A stretch of 64,000 bases of DNA, taken from Ruminococcus sp. AF41-9 (lineage in GTDB: Bacteria; Bacillota; Clostridia; Lachnospirales; Lachnospiraceae). The stretch's first letter is position 1. Every line of letters begins with the position of its first letter. Position numbers and translations under genes: made by a program. Below, in pieces: positions 1 through 8,755 of the stretch. Location: the NCBI RefSeq assembly GCF_003477525.1, contig NZ_QUDO01000004.1, forward strand, positions 62,001 through 126,000. The letters run 5' to 3'. Below the pieces are notes generated by a model. It was not told the origin of the DNA. It did no database searches and was given only the letters and a program-made list of their open reading frames with translations.

Positions 1-58
1 AATCGATACAAGAACAGGAGAATATCTCTCCCGAGTATAACTCAGGTAAGCTGTGAAC

Positions 59-74
59 CGGATGCTTTTATCCG
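59..74. repeat. Partial copy of dispersed hairpin repeat
   Basis: The 16 bases CGGATGCTTTTATCCG are identical to the second hairpin of the fuller repeat at 4600-4662. Its flanks (GAAC before, ATCAAC after) resemble that copy only loosely. The stem is CGGAT/ATCCG with a GCTTTT loop. It is probably a degenerate or truncated copy of the same intergenic element; chance similarity cannot be excluded at this length. Confidence 0.45.
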
Positions 75-126
75 ATCAACATGCAGGCGATCGTCAGAGC
101 GCTGTGGTTATAAAGATGTAAACAGA

Positions 127-157
127 CTGCCATCGGTGAATGCCGGTGGCAGTTTTT
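127..157 (+). terminator. Rho-independent terminator of an upstream gene
   Basis: CTGCCATCGG pairs with CCGGTGGCAG (one G-U pair) around a 6-base loop and is followed by TTTTT. It lies outside any gene and probably ends a transcript entering from left of the window. Confidence 0.7.
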
Positions 158-199
158 GCGTAGAGAGAAATCGCTATACGCCGGAGATAAGAAAGCGGG

Positions 200-243
200 T
201 AACTGTTCAGTATCTTTACAGTCAGTGGACTGCTGAACAGTTA
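200..243. repeat. Palindromic hairpin, TAACTGTTCAG family
   Basis: TAACTGTTCAG (200-210) and CTGAACAGTTA (233-243) are perfect inverted repeats, with an inner CAGTC/GACTG stem stacked against the right arm. Related palindromes occur at 42107-42143 and 55599-55623. It lies in the leader of the aldo/keto reductase, ending about 18 bases before its ribosome binding site. No T-run follows, so it is not a standard terminator. Confidence 0.55.
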
Positions 244-275
244 TGGTAGCAGACAGTAAACAGGAGGAAAAGAAT

Positions 276-1283
276 ATGGAGTGTGTAACACTTGGAAAAA
301 CAGGTCTGAAAGTCTCCAGAATGGGACTTGGAGGCATCCCGATCCAGAGAATTGATGCGGAAGGAACAAGAATTTTACTGCATAAACTGGCAGATCAGGG
401 AGTGAACTATATTGATACGGCCAGAGGATATACAGTCAGTGAAGAATATTTAGGATATGCACTGGAAGGAATCAGAGATAAATTTATACTTGCAACCAAA
501 TCCATGGCACGTACCAGAGAGGCAATGGCGGCAGACATTGAGAAGAGTCTTCATAATCTTCGCACAGATCATATTGATCTGTATCAGGTACATAACCCGA
601 ACATGGAACAGTTGGACCAGGTACTGGCAGCAGGCGGAGCTCTTGAAGCATTGCAGGAAGCAAAAGCGGCAGGAAAAATCAATCATATCGGACTGACAGC
701 TCATTCCACAGAGGTATTTGCCCGTGCACTGGAACTTGACTGGGTAGAAACAATTATGTTTCCTTATAATATTGTGGAAAGCCAGGGAGAGGAACTGATC
801 GCGCAGTGTAAAGAGAAGAACATCGGATTTATTGATATGAAGCCACTGGCCGGAGGAGCGATTGAGAACGGAACACTTGCCATGCGTTATATCTGTGCCA
901 ACAAAAATGTGACGATCGTGATCCCGGGAATGGCAGAAGAAAAAGAAATCGAAGAAAATATTAACGCCTGTCTTGACCCTTCTCCACTGAGTGAGAAGGA
1001 ATTAAAAGAAATTGAAACCGTACGTGAACAGCTCGGTACCAATTTCTGCCGCAGATGCAATTACTGTGCACCATGCAGTGTGGGAATCAGTATTCCGAAT
1101 GTATTTCTGTTTGCAGGATACCTGAACCGCTACGGATTAGGCGACTGGGCAAAAGACAGATACAGCTCTCTGGCAGTAAAAGCTTCTGCCTGTGTAGAAT
1201 GCGGTGCCTGCGAGACCAGATGTCCTTATCACCTTCCGATTCGGGAAATGATGAAGGAATGTGCACAGCAGTTTGGCGAATAA
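276..1283 (+). CDS. Aldo/keto reductase with C-terminal [4Fe-4S] ferredoxin domain
   Basis: Probable NADPH-dependent oxidoreductase of the aldo/keto reductase superfamily, about 335 residues. The TIM-barrel part carries the usual tetrad positions (D and Y in DTARGYTVSEEY, K in ATKSM, H in YQVHNPN). The C-terminus holds two ferredoxin-type clusters of cysteines (CRRCNYCAPC and CVECGACETRC), typical of the clostridial aldo/keto reductases that couple to iron-sulfur electron transfer. The ATG at 276 is chosen because AGGAGG ends 8 bases upstream; the in-frame ATG at 243 lies inside the 200-243 hairpin. It appears to be a single-gene transcript. Substrate cannot be told from sequence. Confidence 0.88.
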   Translation: MECVTLGKTGLKVSRMGLGGIPIQRIDAEGTRILLHKLADQGVNYIDTARGYTVSEEYLGYALEGIRDKFILATKSMARTREAMAADIEKSLHNLRTDHIDLYQVHNPNMEQLDQVLAAGGALEALQEAKAAGKINHIGLTAHSTEVFARALELDWVETIMFPYNIVESQGEELIAQCKEKNIGFIDMKPLAGGAIENGTLAMRYICANKNVTIVIPGMAEEKEIEENINACLDPSPLSEKELKEIETVREQLGTNFCRRCNYCAPCSVGISIPNVFLFAGYLNRYGLGDWAKDRYSSLAVKASACVECGACETRCPYHLPIREMMKECAQQFGE

Positions 1284-1352
1284 TAGTTACTGTTAACTCC
1301 GTTCTCAGTAACACGAATAATATTTATTTGTTAACCGGCTTATAAAAAATTC

Positions 1353-1381
1353 TTGACAGTTAAGGCTTTTCCTCATATAAT
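1353..1381 (+). promoter_or_regulatory. Consensus promoter of ssrA
   Basis: TTGACA (1353-1358), a 17-base spacer and TATAAT (1376-1381) match the sigma-A consensus exactly. Transcription would start near 1388, about 90 bases before the mature tmRNA 5' end, so a 5' leader must be removed by RNase P. The strong promoter fits an abundant stable RNA. Confidence 0.88.
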
Positions 1382-1479
1382 AAAGACAGTCGGCATATAC
1401 TATGCCAGTGTAAAGAAACACGCTTTCGTCTCATCACCAGTGCTGCTTTTTCAGGAAAGCAGGATAAAGTCATATTTCA

Positions 1480-1825
1480 GGGCTTGTACTGGTTTCGACG
1501 GGGGCTTTGAAGTTGGGGAAGCCATCCGCAGACTCCTGGACTGCGTACCAACCGGGAACCTAAATATAAACGCAGACGAACAGTTAGCGTTAGCAGCCTA
1601 ATTGCTGCTCGTCAGCCCTGATGCACTCACACATCAGGAATCTGGCGTCGACCATGTGAGAAACCTTGCCGGGTAAGCTTTGCCCCGGTAGATGTATCAT
1701 GAAGCTACTGAGCTGATAAGCCTGTCGGTGGGCGTGTCAGCGAGGGAATGTTAAAACAGCGACTGTGATGGGAGATGCCTTAATGAATAGGCTTTCGGAC
1801 GCGGGTTCGATTCCCGCCAGGTCCA
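1480..1825 (+). ncRNA. ssrA: tmRNA (transfer-messenger RNA)
   Basis: One-piece tmRNA of about 346 nt that rescues stalled ribosomes by trans-translation and tags the unfinished protein for proteolysis. The 5' acceptor arm GGGCTTG pairs with CAGGTCC at the 3' end. The ends carry the conserved GTACTGGTTTCGACGGG segment and a T-arm GCGGG-TTCGATT-CCCGC. The tag reading frame runs from a GCA resume codon at 1572 to TAA at 1599-1601 and gives ADEQLALAA, ending in the ALAA degron recognised by ClpXP. The 3' CCA is not encoded (TAC follows A1825). The exact resume codon is inferred from alignment with other tmRNAs (AAAC before GCA). Confidence 0.95.
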
Positions 1826-1828
1826 TAC

Positions 1829-1863
1829 AAAAAGCACCGTATTTACGGTGCTTTTTGCTTTTT
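1829..1863 (+). terminator. Terminator of ssrA
   Basis: AAAAAGCACCGT pairs with ACGGTGCTTTTT around a short loop, followed by further T-rich sequence. It directly follows the tmRNA 3' end. Confidence 0.9.
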
Positions 1864-2097
1864 ATGTCATATATTGTGGTATATCATATCAAAATGTGGA
1901 GATTTTTTGCAGAACAAAAAGTTTTCACATTTTTTTTGAGTTTTCCTCTTTATTTCTCATCCATGTTCACAAATCTTACATAAATCTCTGCTATAGTACG
2001 GTTATAGAAAAAATACAGAGGCATTGTTTTAAAATGCCGGGAAACTGCTGCGTAACTGAGGTTTCTGCTGATAAAGAATAATAATGGAGGAGATAGG

Positions 2098-2778
2098 ATG
2101 GATGCATTAAAGATTCTGGTGGTTGACGATGAGAGCCGTATGAGAAAACTGGTAAGGGACTTTCTGACAAAGAAGAATTTCCAGGTGTTAGAGGCCGGTA
2201 ACGGGGAAGAGGCGATGGATATTTTTTATAATGAGAAAGATATCGCCCTGATCATCCTTGATGTGATGATGCCGAAGATGGATGGATGGGAAGTCTGCCG
2301 TGAGATCCGTAAGAATTCCAAAGTGCCGATCATTATGCTGACTGCAAGAAGTGATGAGAGAGACGAACTGCTTGGATTTGACCTTGGAGTGGATGAGTAT
2401 ATTTCCAAACCTTTCAGCCCGAAGATCCTGGTTGCGAGAGTGGAAGCAATCCTTCGCCGTACCGGTCAGGCAAATCCGGAAGATGTGCTGTCTGCGGGTG
2501 GTATTGTAATCGATAAAGCTGCACATCTTGCTACTGTAGATGGAAAACAGATGGAATTAAGCTTTAAGGAATTTGAACTTCTGACTTATTTTCTGGAGAA
2601 TGAAGGGATTGCTCTTTCCAGAGAAAAAATCCTCAATTCAGTATGGAATTACGATTATTTCGGAGATGCCCGTACCATTGACACACATGTTAAGAAACTC
2701 AGAAGTAAAATGGGTGACAAGGGAGAATATATAAAGACTGTATGGGGCATGGGATACAAATTTGAGGTAGACGAATGA
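2098..2778 (+). CDS. OmpR/PhoB-family response regulator
   Basis: Two-component transcription regulator of 226 residues. The N-terminal receiver has the acidic pair in VVDDES, phospho-acceptor Asp55 in LDVMMPKMDGW and the conserved Lys in SKPF. The C-terminal winged helix (about 130-226) has the typical LSFKEFELLTYF and SREKILNSVW segments and ends GMGYKFE. GGAGGAGAT precedes the ATG. It overlaps the following sensor kinase by 4 bases (ATGA), so the two are translationally coupled and almost certainly partners. The signal is unknown; by sequence it belongs to the broad VanR/PhoP-like group of Firmicutes. Confidence 0.93.
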   Translation: MDALKILVVDDESRMRKLVRDFLTKKNFQVLEAGNGEEAMDIFYNEKDIALIILDVMMPKMDGWEVCREIRKNSKVPIIMLTARSDERDELLGFDLGVDEYISKPFSPKILVARVEAILRRTGQANPEDVLSAGGIVIDKAAHLATVDGKQMELSFKEFELLTYFLENEGIALSREKILNSVWNYDYFGDARTIDTHVKKLRSKMGDKGEYIKTVWGMGYKFEVDE

Positions 2779-4373
2779 AACAAAAGAAAGAGACTGCCAG
2801 AGAGCAGGACAGACAAAAACAAAATAAGAAATGGAAAAAAAATTCCAGACCAAAGAAATTTCATTCTCTGAAACATCAGATATCCGTGCTTTTCATCTGT
2901 CTGCTGCTTCTGTCTATTTTTACGATCACACTGATCAATGGTCTTTTTCTGGAGAAATATTATGTATCCAAAAAAGTGGAAGTGCTGGAAGAAGCAAAAA
3001 GTGTTCTTTCTCAGATGAATCTGGATGATATTCTGAAGTATGATGCTGATTCGGAGGAAGATACCGGAGAGACACCAGTCGAGATACCGGATGAGATTGA
3101 GAAAAGCAGTTCCAGAAATAATCTTACCTGGATCGTGGTAAATGAAGAAAACAGCGGATATTATTACTGGGGTGAGAACAATATGTCAAAAATGCTCCGG
3201 AGCAAACTTTTTGGATACATTAATGATCTGGATAAAGACATGGAACAGAGTCATCTCCTGAAAAAAACAGATAATTGCACCATGTGGCAGGTACATGACC
3301 GCTTTGCAGGTATGGAATATGTGGAATGCTGGGGACAGTTTGACAATGGCTACTATTTCCTGATCCGTTCTCCACTGGAAAGCATCAAGGAGAGCGCTTC
3401 CATTTCCAACAGTTTTTACTTTGTGGTAGGAGCGATTATTGTGGTGATCAGTGGTCTGATCATTCTGGTGGTAACGAATCGCATCACCCGGCCGATCAGC
3501 GAACTGACAAAATTATCTGAAAAGATGTCTGATCTGGACTTTGATGCCAGATACCAGAGCTGGGCCGGAAATGAGATCGATGTACTGGGTGATAATTTCA
3601 ACAAAATGTCCAGAAAACTGGAAAGTACGATCAGCGAACTGAAATCTGCCAATAACAAACTGCAAAAAGATATTGAAGATAAAATCAAGATTGATGAGAT
3701 GCGTAAAGAGTTTCTGGATAATGTTTCACATGAGCTGAAAACCCCGATCGCGCTGATCCAGGGATATGCGGAAGGACTGAACGAAAATATTTCCGATGAT
3801 CCGGAAAGCAGGGAGTTTTACTGTGAGGTTATCATGGATGAAGCATCCAAGATGAATAAACTGGTCAAGAATCTGCTCACGCTGAATCAGCTTGAGTCCG
3901 GAAAAGATGCTCCTGTGATGGAACGCTTTGACATTGTTTCCCTGATCCGGGGAGTACTTGGTTCCATGCACATCATGATTGAGCAGAAAGAAGCAACCGT
4001 CATTTTTGAAGAAACAGAACCGGTTTATGTCTGGGCAGATGAGTTTAAGATTGAGGAAGTTGTGACAAACTACACGAGCAATGCCCTGAATCATCTGGAC
4101 GGGGAACGAAAAGTTGAGATTAAAGTGATTCAGGAAAGCGACTGTGTGAAAGTAACAGTATTTAATACAGGCACTCCGATTCCGGAAGAGGATATTCCGA
4201 ACCTGTGGAATAAATTCTACAAAGTAGACAAAGCCCGCACAAGAGAGTATGGCGGAAGCGGTATCGGACTTTCCATAGTTAAGGCGATCATTGAGGGCAT
4301 GAACCAGAAGTATGGTGTATGCAACTACGATAACGGCGTAGAATTCTGGTTTACACTGGACTGCCGACAGTAG
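2775..4373 (+). CDS. Membrane sensor histidine kinase
   Basis: Two-component sensor of 532 residues. It has a basic cytoplasmic N-terminus, a first membrane segment near 38-62, an extracellular sensor region of about 150 residues, a second membrane segment near 213-237, then HAMP, HisKA with phospho-acceptor His319 in DNVSHELKTP, and an HATPase domain with the N box (NYTSNAL) and G box (GGSGIGLSIV). It phosphorylates the response regulator encoded immediately upstream. The extracellular region matches no sensor domain I recognise, so the ligand is unknown. A terminator follows at 4423. Confidence 0.92.
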   Translation: MKQKKETAREQDRQKQNKKWKKNSRPKKFHSLKHQISVLFICLLLLSIFTITLINGLFLEKYYVSKKVEVLEEAKSVLSQMNLDDILKYDADSEEDTGETPVEIPDEIEKSSSRNNLTWIVVNEENSGYYYWGENNMSKMLRSKLFGYINDLDKDMEQSHLLKKTDNCTMWQVHDRFAGMEYVECWGQFDNGYYFLIRSPLESIKESASISNSFYFVVGAIIVVISGLIILVVTNRITRPISELTKLSEKMSDLDFDARYQSWAGNEIDVLGDNFNKMSRKLESTISELKSANNKLQKDIEDKIKIDEMRKEFLDNVSHELKTPIALIQGYAEGLNENISDDPESREFYCEVIMDEASKMNKLVKNLLTLNQLESGKDAPVMERFDIVSLIRGVLGSMHIMIEQKEATVIFEETEPVYVWADEFKIEEVVTNYTSNALNHLDGERKVEIKVIQESDCVKVTVFNTGTPIPEEDIPNLWNKFYKVDKARTREYGGSGIGLSIVKAIIEGMNQKYGVCNYDNGVEFWFTLDCRQ

Positions 4374-4422
4374 ACGAGTAAGTATGCTGGCGGAGACAGG
4401 GCAACCCTGATATGACCATAAC

Positions 4423-4468
4423 AAAAACAGACAGAAGCAAAGAAAGCACTTTGCAACTGTCTGTTTTT
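4423..4468 (+). terminator. Terminator of the two-component operon
   Basis: AAAAACAGACAG (4423-4434) and CTGTCTGTTTTT (4457-4468) are perfect inverted repeats ending in a T-run. Confidence 0.85.
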
Positions 4469-4478
4469 AGGTTATACT
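4451..4478 (+). promoter_or_regulatory. Possible promoter overlapping the terminator
   Basis: TTGCAA (4451-4456), 16 bases, TATACT (4473-4478). If used, it would start a transcript near 4485 that runs through the structured region at 4514-4662 towards hisH. The fit to consensus is moderate and the overlap with the terminator stem is unusual. Confidence 0.4.
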
Positions 4479-4513
4479 ATATGGTAGCGATTTGATTGAA
4501 TTTAACCAAATCA

Positions 4514-4599
4514 AGTAAGTCCCCTGCTTCAATTGCGAAAAGCAATAATCAGTGGGTGGGGACTTGCTTGCATCAGGAGGAGTGCAAGCTCATCCTGAT
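4514..4599 (+). other. Structured intergenic region, pseudoknot-like
   Basis: AGTAAGTCCCC (4514-4524) pairs with GGGGACTTGCT (4558-4568) with one G-U pair, enclosing a small hairpin ATTGC/GCAAT (4532-4546). Next to it GCTTGCA (4566-4572) can pair with TGCAAGC (4583-4589), while ATCAGGA (4572-4578), lying in that loop, can pair with TCCTGAT (4593-4599). The last two helices interleave like an H-type pseudoknot or compete as alternatives. The loop contains AGGAGG, but no reading frame follows it. It matches no riboswitch class I can recognise. Bases 4663-4822, between the repeat and hisH, show nothing further. Confidence 0.5.
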
Positions 4600-4662
4600 A
4601 AACTGCGGGGCAGTTATTTGGTTATGAGCAAGTAGCGAAGCGGATGCTTTTATCCGCTTGAC
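4600..4662. repeat. Dispersed two-hairpin repeat, copy 1
   Basis: The 63-base unit has two hairpins, AACTGC/GCAGTT and AGCGGAT/ATCCGCT, joined by TTATTTGGTTATGAGCAAGT. A second copy with very few differences outside one loop lies at 15203-15266 and a partial copy at 59-74. All are intergenic. The form resembles REP/MITE-like palindromic elements. Confidence 0.75.
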
Positions 4663-4822
4663 ACAGCAAAACAGAAGATTTTATTTTCTGATCCGGGCCG
4701 GAAAAGGTTTTGGCTGGTATCGAGCCATGCGGAAAGGAAAGATTCTGCAGGTTTTGCCGGAAATTGCTAATGAGGAAAACAGATAATGATAATATCGGAT
4801 AATGACACATCAGGAGGACAAC

Positions 4823-5470
4823 ATGATCGGAATTATTGACTACGACGCAGGCAATATCAAAAGCGTAGAAAAAGCACTTCATTATCTTGGAGAGGAGACA
4901 GTGGTATCCCGTGATCCGCAGGTTCTGTTAAAGGCAGATAAGGTAATTCTGCCGGGAGTGGGAAGTTTTGGACAGGCAATGGAAAATCTTCATACATATG
5001 GGCTGGTACCTGTGATCCATGAGATGGTTGAGAAGAAAACACCATTTCTCGGAATCTGTCTGGGGTTACAGCTTCTTTTTGAGAGCAGTGAGGAGACACC
5101 GGGAGTAGAAGGTCTTGGAATTCTGAAGGGCAGAATCGTAAAGATTCCACCTGCACCGGGTCTTAAGATTCCGCATATGGGATGGAATTCCCTGCATTTA
5201 CAGAACAATGGAAGATTATTTAAGGATATTCCGGAGCAGACGTATGTGTACTTTGTACATTCTTATTATCTTCAGGCAGAAGATCCGGAGATTGTAAAAG
5301 CTACTACACAGTACAGCACGGATATTCATGCTTCTGTAGAAAAAGATAATGTGTTTGCATGCCAGTTCCACCCGGAGAAGAGCAGCAAATGGGGACTGAA
5401 GATTCTGGAGAATTTTGCTTCCATCGGAAAAGAAGAAACATTCGGAAAAGAAGAAAAGGAGGGAAAATAA
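4823..5470 (+). CDS. hisH: Imidazole glycerol phosphate synthase, glutaminase subunit
   Basis: Class I glutamine amidotransferase of 215 residues that supplies ammonia to HisF for imidazole glycerol phosphate and AICAR formation in histidine biosynthesis. It begins [11 protein letters not shown]. The nucleophile elbow is GICLGLQLL, and the His-Glu partners are in CQFHPEKSS near the C-terminus. The ATG at 4823 is preceded by AGGAGG at 5 bases; the in-frame ATG at 4802 lacks a good site and adds seven residues that do not belong to the family start. hisF begins 2 bases after the stop codon. No other his gene lies in the window. Confidence 0.95.
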   Translation: MIGIIDYDAGNIKSVEKALHYLGEETVVSRDPQVLLKADKVILPGVGSFGQAMENLHTYGLVPVIHEMVEKKTPFLGICLGLQLLFESSEETPGVEGLGILKGRIVKIPPAPGLKIPHMGWNSLHLQNNGRLFKDIPEQTYVYFVHSYYLQAEDPEIVKATTQYSTDIHASVEKDNVFACQFHPEKSSKWGLKILENFASIGKEETFGKEEKEGK

Positions 5471-5471
5471 G

Positions 5472-6230
5472 ATGTTTACAAAAAGAATTATTCCCTGCCT
5501 GGATGTAAATAACGGAAGAGTGGTAAAAGGTGTAAACTTTGTTCAGCTTCGGGATGCCGGTGATCCGGTAGAGATCGCGAAGGCTTATGATGCGGCTGGC
5601 GCAGATGAGTTGGTATTTCTGGACATTACTGCGTCCTGTGAAGAGAGAGATACCGTTGTTGACATGGTGAGACGCGTGGCCGCAAATGTGTTTATTCCCT
5701 TTACTGTAGGAGGCGGAATCCGTACAGTAGATGATTTTAAGAAACTGTTAAGAGAGGGTGCGGATAAGATTTCAGTTAATTCTGCGGCCATTGACAGACC
5801 GGAGCTGATCCGTGAGGCCGCGGAGAAATTTGGAAGCCAGTGTGTGGTAGTTGCCATTGATGCCAAGAGAAGAGCGGATGGCGGCTGGAATATTTACAAG
5901 CATGGCGGAAGACTTGATACAGGAATCGATGCTGTGGAATGGGCGAAGAAGGTGGAAGCCCTTGGAGCCGGAGAAATTCTTCTTACAAGTATGGACTGTG
6001 ACGGAACAAAAGCCGGATATGATTTGGAACTTACCAGGGCAATTGCAGATGCAGTTTCCATTCCAGTGATCGCATCAGGAGGTGCCGGTACTCTGGAACA
6101 TTTTTATGATGCGCTGACAGAAGGCGGTGCGGATGCTGCACTGGCTGCGTCGTTGTTCCATTATAAAGAACTTGAAATTTCTCAGGTAAAAGATTATCTG
6201 GCAGACAAAGGAATTTCCGTGAGAAGATAA
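5472..6230 (+). CDS. hisF: Imidazole glycerol phosphate synthase, cyclase subunit
   Basis: TIM-barrel cyclase of 252 residues that works with HisH to convert PRFAR and ammonia to imidazole glycerol phosphate and AICAR. The catalytic aspartates lie in [15 protein letters not shown] at the N-terminus and in [13 protein letters not shown], and phosphate-binding loops are VGGGIRT and ASGGAG. The ATG at 5472 follows GGAGGGAAAATAAG at the end of hisH; the longer frame back to 5415 overlaps hisH and is not needed. ung follows 18 bases downstream, probably in the same transcript. Confidence 0.95.
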   Translation: MFTKRIIPCLDVNNGRVVKGVNFVQLRDAGDPVEIAKAYDAAGADELVFLDITASCEERDTVVDMVRRVAANVFIPFTVGGGIRTVDDFKKLLREGADKISVNSAAIDRPELIREAAEKFGSQCVVVAIDAKRRADGGWNIYKHGGRLDTGIDAVEWAKKVEALGAGEILLTSMDCDGTKAGYDLELTRAIADAVSIPVIASGGAGTLEHFYDALTEGGADAALAASLFHYKELEISQVKDYLADKGISVRR

Positions 6231-6248
6231 AGAGAGGGGATAGCAGTC

Positions 6249-6923
6249 ATGGGAGCTATATCAGGTGACTGGCTGGATGCGTTAAAAGGTGAATTCCGCC
6301 AGCCGTATTATGCAAAATTATATAAAACAGTGATGTCTGAATATCAGACGAGAAAGATTTTCCCGCCTGCGGATGATCTGTTTAATGCGTTTCATTTTAC
6401 ACCACTTCATGAGGTGAAGGTAGTGATCCTGGGACAGGACCCTTATCATAATGACGGACAGGCACATGGACTGTGCTTTTCCGTAAAGAAAGGTGTGGAG
6501 GTGCCGCCGTCTCTGGTAAATATCTATCAGGAACTTCATGATGACTGCGGATGCTATATTCCAAATAACGGATATCTGGAAAAATGGGCGAAACAGGGTG
6601 TGCTTCTTTTAAACACAGTTCTGACTGTCCGGGCACATCAGGCAAACTCTCACCGTGGAATCGGATGGGAACAGTTCACAGATGCAGCGATCCAGGTATT
6701 GAATGAACAGGACCGTCCGATTGTATTTCTGCTCTGGGGACGTCCGGCTCAGATGAAGAAATCCATGCTGAATAATCCGAAGCACCTGATCCTAGAAGCT
6801 CCTCATCCGAGCCCGTTATCTGCTTACAGAGGCTTTTTCGGATGTAAGCATTTCAGCAAAACAAATGAATTTCTGATTGCCAACGGTCTGGAGCCGATCG
6901 ACTGGCAGATAGAAAACATTTAA
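6249..6923 (+). CDS. ung: Uracil-DNA glycosylase, family 1
   Basis: Excises uracil from DNA as the first step of base excision repair. The 224-residue length is typical. Motif 1 GQDPYH holds the water-activating Asp, the downstream LNTVLTVR segment is present, and the uracil-recognition and DNA-intercalation motif HPSPLSAYRGFFG lies near the C-terminus. AGAGGGG precedes the ATG. Close spacing after hisF suggests co-transcription rather than a shared function. Confidence 0.96.
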   Translation: MGAISGDWLDALKGEFRQPYYAKLYKTVMSEYQTRKIFPPADDLFNAFHFTPLHEVKVVILGQDPYHNDGQAHGLCFSVKKGVEVPPSLVNIYQELHDDCGCYIPNNGYLEKWAKQGVLLLNTVLTVRAHQANSHRGIGWEQFTDAAIQVLNEQDRPIVFLLWGRPAQMKKSMLNNPKHLILEAPHPSPLSAYRGFFGCKHFSKTNEFLIANGLEPIDWQIENI

Positions 6924-6995
6924 CCAGATCAGGCGGGCAGCAAAACGGATAAACTTATTCACCCTGCAATAATTTATAGTAAGAAAAGAGGTAAT

Positions 6996-8657
6996 GTGCA
7001 GTCAGAAAAAAGACGCACAGTAACAATAATGAATCAGAAAAACAGTTTAGTAAAAAATGCATCCTTTCTGATGATCGCGGCGATGATTTCGAAGGTGATC
7101 GGACTTCTGTATAAGAGTCCGCTTTCCAACATTATCGGAAGCCTTGGAATGGGATACACCAGTCTTGCACAGAATGCATATATGATCCTTCTGATGATCG
7201 CATCATTCAGCATTCCGCAGGCGGTGTCAAAGCTGATCTCCGAGCGCATTGCTCTGAAAGATTACAGAAATGCACATAAGTTTTTTAAGGGTGCCATGAT
7301 TTATGCCATGGTGGTCGGCGGAGCGGTGGCGCTGTTCTGTCTCTTCGGGGCAGGGCTAATCATCCCGAATAACCAGACAGATGCGATCCTTGCACTTCAG
7401 ATCCTTGCACCGACAATTTTTCTGTCGGGCATTCTGGGAGTGTTCCGTGGATATTTTCAGGCGTACAGAAATATGATGCCTACTTCAATCTCTCAGATTC
7501 TGGAGCAGGTATTTAATGCGGCAGTCAGCCTGCTGGCAGCATGGGGATTTATCACTGCCTTTGCTGATGGAACAGAGAACAGCATTGCGAAGTGGGGAGC
7601 GGCAGGTTCTACAGTAGGAACCGGTGCAGGTGTAGTGTCAGCACTGATTTTCATGCTTCTTGTCTATGGCGTGAACCGTGGAAAGATCATGCACCGTGTA
7701 AACAGAGACCACAGACATCAGGAGGAATCCTATAAAGAAATCTTCCGTGTGATCGTACTGGTTGTCTCACCGATCATCCTCAGTGCATTTGTCTATAATG
7801 TGAATGCCTATATTAATGGATATCTTTTCTCTGATATTCTTGGAAGAAGAGGCGGAGATGCCACACAGATTGGTATTCTCTATGCAGAGTATGCGACATA
7901 CTTTATGACAATTATCAATATTCCACTTACTTTATCCAGTACAGCTCCTACCTCCATGATTCCGGAAGTATCTGCGCTGTATGCAACAGGTGATATCGAG
8001 GCGACCAGAGAGTGTATTGATCAGACGGTACAGCTTTCCATGGTAGTTTCCGCACCGTGTGCAATGGGACTTGCAGTCCTGGCGCAGCCGATCGTATTTC
8101 TGCTTTATGGAAATTCCACAGGACTTGCAGCCAATCTGCTGATCCTTGGTTCCTTCTCCATTCTTCTGAATGGAATGTCCAATATTTCCAACGGTGTTCT
8201 TCAGGCAATCGGACAGCAGAGAATCCCGGTGATCACGGCGGCAATCGCGCTGGTTGTGGATATCATTGTGGTTGTAGTATTGTTGTTTACGACAAATCTT
8301 GGTGTATATGCGCTGCTGATCGCAATGGTGATCTATTCCGTTGTTGTATGTGTACTGAATGATCTGGCAATGAAAAAGTATCTGCAGTATAAGAATCCGT
8401 GGAAACAGGGATATCTCTATCCGATCCTCGCTTCCATTCCAATGGGAATCGTTGCAGGATGTATCTGTTATGGACTGAACATCTTTGTGAAATCCAACTT
8501 CATCTGTCTGCTGGTATCTATTCCGATAGCGGCAGTGGTTTATCTGTTTACCTATCTGATCATCAGCAGACCGTCAGAGGACGAGCTGAGAAGAATTCCG
8601 GGTGGAAGCTATCTTGTGAGAATTGCAGAGAAACTTCCGTTCTGGCAGAATATGTAG
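6996..8657 (+). CDS. Polysaccharide/lipid flippase (SpoVB/MurJ-like, MOP superfamily)
   Basis: Integral membrane protein of up to 553 residues with about 14 hydrophobic segments. It belongs to the multidrug/oligosaccharidyl-lipid/polysaccharide exporter superfamily and begins like SpoVB-type proteins (NASFLMIAAMISKVIGLLYKSPL). Likely role: flipping lipid-linked cell-wall or polysaccharide precursors. The GTG at 6996 has GAGG 4 bases upstream. The ATG at 7029 fits the usual family N-terminus better but has no ribosome binding site, and an overlapping 9-codon frame (ATG 6994 to TAA 7023) ends just before it. The start is therefore uncertain. A two-way terminator follows. Confidence 0.85.
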   Translation: MQSEKRRTVTIMNQKNSLVKNASFLMIAAMISKVIGLLYKSPLSNIIGSLGMGYTSLAQNAYMILLMIASFSIPQAVSKLISERIALKDYRNAHKFFKGAMIYAMVVGGAVALFCLFGAGLIIPNNQTDAILALQILAPTIFLSGILGVFRGYFQAYRNMMPTSISQILEQVFNAAVSLLAAWGFITAFADGTENSIAKWGAAGSTVGTGAGVVSALIFMLLVYGVNRGKIMHRVNRDHRHQEESYKEIFRVIVLVVSPIILSAFVYNVNAYINGYLFSDILGRRGGDATQIGILYAEYATYFMTIINIPLTLSSTAPTSMIPEVSALYATGDIEATRECIDQTVQLSMVVSAPCAMGLAVLAQPIVFLLYGNSTGLAANLLILGSFSILLNGMSNISNGVLQAIGQQRIPVITAAIALVVDIIVVVVLLFTTNLGVYALLIAMVIYSVVVCVLNDLAMKKYLQYKNPWKQGYLYPILASIPMGIVAGCICYGLNIFVKSNFICLLVSIPIAAVVYLFTYLIISRPSEDELRRIPGGSYLVRIAEKLPFWQNM

Positions 8658-8755
8658 GGAATAAAACCTGAAAAATAAGAGTCAGAAAACAGAAGTAAGA
8701 AGAAAGATAAAGAATAAAAACAGAAATAACAATAAAAAAATAAGAACAAAAAATA

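Noticed and set aside
1353..1601. 82-codon frame ending in the tmRNA tag
   Set aside because: Only the last nine codons are translated, from the tmRNA resume codon. The rest is promoter and tmRNA 5' structure.
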